6,012 bases of DNA. Origin: an uncultured Bacilli bacterium. Its GTDB lineage: Bacteria > Bacillota_I > Bacilli_A > RF39 > UBA660. The notes beneath the pieces were generated by a model, which saw nothing but the letters and a program-made list of their open reading frames with translations, had not been told where the DNA came from and made no database searches. The stretch spans positions 1 to 6,012 of the forward strand of contig CANPWX010000070.1 in NCBI GenBank assembly GCA_947585065.1. Reading direction: 5' to 3'. A program made the position numbers and the translations under genes. This document shows positions 4,734 through 6,012 of this stretch, one piece after another. How positions within the stretch are numbered: the stretch's first letter is position 1; every line of letters starts with the position of its first letter.

Positions 4734-6012
4734 TTATATTTTTAAAAATTGAGTCATTTTCAAACTAACATTTCTAGTAAAAGGATAATTTGTATTGCTA
4801 ATGTAAGTAATAGATGGGGCAACAACAACCATGCTATACACAGGATGAGATCGAGGATAATAAAAGATTACTGTAGAATTAATAACCGGAGTATCGACAA
4901 CTCCATCCTCATCACTATCGTAAAAGGTTTCACTTGTACCCGTTTTACCAACAGCCTCTAATTCACTTTTGACATAACTAGATGCAGTACCACCATGAAA
5001 AACTTGATAAAAGCCTTCGGTAATTCGATCATAATACATTGAATCTAAAGGAACTTGATTTAAAAAAATAGGAACATCATTTTTTTGAAAACGAAGAGCA
5101 TAACGTGCTCCATAATTAGCCAACGTATTAATATATTGTAAAAGACTAATAGGAGTATAAGTATCATACTGACCAATGGCAAAGTTTAGAAGCAAATCCC
5201 CTGCCACCTTCTCACCTTTCATACCAGTCTGTTCAATAGGATAATCCACATTAGTTTTACTTCCAAGTCCATATCCTGCAAAAATATTACGATATCTTTG
5301 AAAATCTTTTTCAGTGACAGAAAATTGCATATTATAACTATATTTTTGTCCTGTACTTTGAATAGCAGTTAAAAATTGAAAATAATTAGAACTAGTTTTT
5401 AAAGCCGAAATATCATCCACATAGCCGAGACGAGTATAAGAACATTTAGAAGGCTCACTATATAATTTAATACAAGCATCAAGAACTTTTTTACCAACAT
5501 CAATTCCCCCACTTAAATAACCAACAGTACTACTAGCACCCTTAACAACACTCCCCATCGCATAAGAAGAAGTAAAATTAGTAATAGTAATATCTTGAAA
5601 AGTTTGATCCTGATTGAGATGCAAACCAGATAACGCGACAATCCCACCTGTCTTAGGATCCCCAATCATCGCATAAGAATCACGAAAAAACTTAGCACTC
5701 GGTAATTGACTAGCAAGTAACATTTCTTCTTTTAAAATACGTTCCAACTCTAACTCAATCTCAATATCAATATGAAGAGTAATATCATTACCTGGTACCC
5801 CTTCACTCAGAAGAGTTAAAGAATTATCCGAATTAACAAAATATTTACTCTTAGTCCCTTTTAAAATACTTTCATATTCACTTTCTAATCCACTCACTCC
5901 AACAATATCACTTAAAGCATAACCATCCTCCAAAAAATCCTCTACTTTTTCAGCTGGAATACTCCCAATACTTCCAAAAATACTTTTTAAAGTTTCTCCA
6001 TAAGGATAAATC
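4734..6012 (-). CDS. Class B penicillin-binding protein (PbpA/PBP2b-like transpeptidase), N-terminus beyond the window
   Basis: This is a D,D-transpeptidase that cross-links peptidoglycan on the outer face of the membrane. About 425 C-terminal residues are visible; the frame is open to the right edge, and an apparent TTG start at 5933 is an internal Leu. The visible part opens with the end of the PBP dimerisation domain (IYPYGETL, then EDGYALSDIVGVSGLESEY). The transpeptidase domain is complete and carries all three motifs: SVVK in YAMGSVVKG (codons 5541-5552; nucleophile Ser and base Lys), SSN (5385-5393) and KTGTSE (4929-4946). YAMGSVVKGA resembles PbpA/PbpH of B. subtilis and PBP2b-type enzymes of cell elongation more than FtsI; no PASTA domain follows, and the protein ends soon after the fold. 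Two features stand out: DSDEDGVVD (4893-4919) directly after KTGTSE, and a Cys pair ten residues apart (in ACIKLYSEPSKCSY) in an exported domain. No terminator is seen after the stop. The usual N-terminal membrane anchor is presumably off the edge. Confidence 0.95.
   Translation of the reverse strand, partial: IYPYGETLKSIFGSIGSIPAEKVEDFLEDGYALSDIVGVSGLESEYESILKGTKSKYFVNSDNSLTLLSEGVPGNDITLHIDIEIELELERILKEEMLLASQLPSAKFFRDSYAMIGDPKTGGIVALSGLHLNQDQTFQDITITNFTSSYAMGSVVKGASSTVGYLSGGIDVGKKVLDACIKLYSEPSKCSYTRLGYVDDISALKTSSNYFQFLTAIQSTGQKYSYNMQFSVTEKDFQRYRNIFAGYGLGSKTNVDYPIEQTGMKGEKVAGDLLLNFAIGQYDTYTPISLLQYINTLANYGARYALRFQKNDVPIFLNQVPLDSMYYDRITEGFYQVFHGGTASSYVKSELEAVGKTGTSETFYDSDEDGVVDTPVINSTVIFYYPRSHPVYSMVVVAPSITYISNTNYPFTRNVSLKMTQFLKI

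Noticed and set aside
4739..4750. Palindrome TTTTTAAAAATT at the end of the PBP gene as a terminator
   Set aside because: It has no loop, no G-C pairs and no following T-run on the coding strand.
4749..4961. Plus-strand open frame of 70 codons
   Set aside because: It is antisense to the conserved end of the PBP transpeptidase domain, including KTGTSE.
5931..5933. TTG as start of a 399-aa PBP
   Set aside because: The frame stays open to the right edge and the 26 extra residues (with IYPYGETL) match the PBP dimerisation-domain end, so this codon is an internal Leu in a truncated gene.
1..6012. Mycoplasma-type code (TGA as Trp), CRISPR arrays, tRNA genes or insertion sequences
   Set aside because: TGA is used as a stop and Trp is TGG. 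No regularly spaced repeats, tRNA-like folds, transposase genes or terminal inverted repeats were seen by eye.

Overview
The window is about 6 kb of AT-rich, gene-dense bacterial chromosome. It reads with the ordinary bacterial code: TGA ends the methyltransferase gene, and tryptophans are TGG. Strong Shine-Dalgarno sequences, sigma-A-type promoters, a near-canonical SpoVS and a PbpA/PBP2b-like transpeptidase point to a low-GC Firmicute (Bacilli or a relative, plausibly an uncultured gut lineage near the Erysipelotrichia or RF39-type groups). That placement is inference. No tRNA, rRNA, CRISPR array, IS element or phage gene was seen.

Layout, left to right. (1) sufB (minus strand) encodes an Fe-S cluster assembly scaffold and is complete up to the left edge. 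(2) A divergent control region (about 1302-1394) carries two very good promoters on opposite strands whose -35 boxes share the same bases. (3) A rightward two-gene unit of unknown function follows: a soluble 161-aa protein and, overlapping it, a 130-aa protein with one C-terminal membrane anchor. It ends in a likely terminator that overlaps the second gene's stop codon. (4) spoVS (plus strand) has its own Shine-Dalgarno site and a clear terminator that also overlaps its stop codon and serves the convergent operon. (5) A leftward three-gene operon runs from 4674 to 2618: a six-helix membrane protein, an RlmI/COG1092-type SAM methyltransferase lacking the PUA domain, and an unrecognised 220-aa protein. 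The genes are joined by a zero-base gap and an ATGA overlap, behind a TTTACA-17-TATAAT promoter. (6) A class B penicillin-binding protein (minus strand) runs off the right edge; its transpeptidase domain is complete, with all three catalytic motifs.

How they work together: SufB serves Fe-S biogenesis, the PBP serves peptidoglycan cross-linking, and SpoVS is a small regulator linked to sporulation or cell development. The methyltransferase probably acts on RNA. The neighbourhood looks like ordinary core or semi-core chromosome, not an accessory island, and I found no convincing evidence for an undescribed defence or mobile system. The most interesting points are regulatory (shared -35 boxes, very short leaders, terminators on stop codons), a calcium-loop-like insert beside the PBP active site, and three conserved-looking but unidentified proteins.
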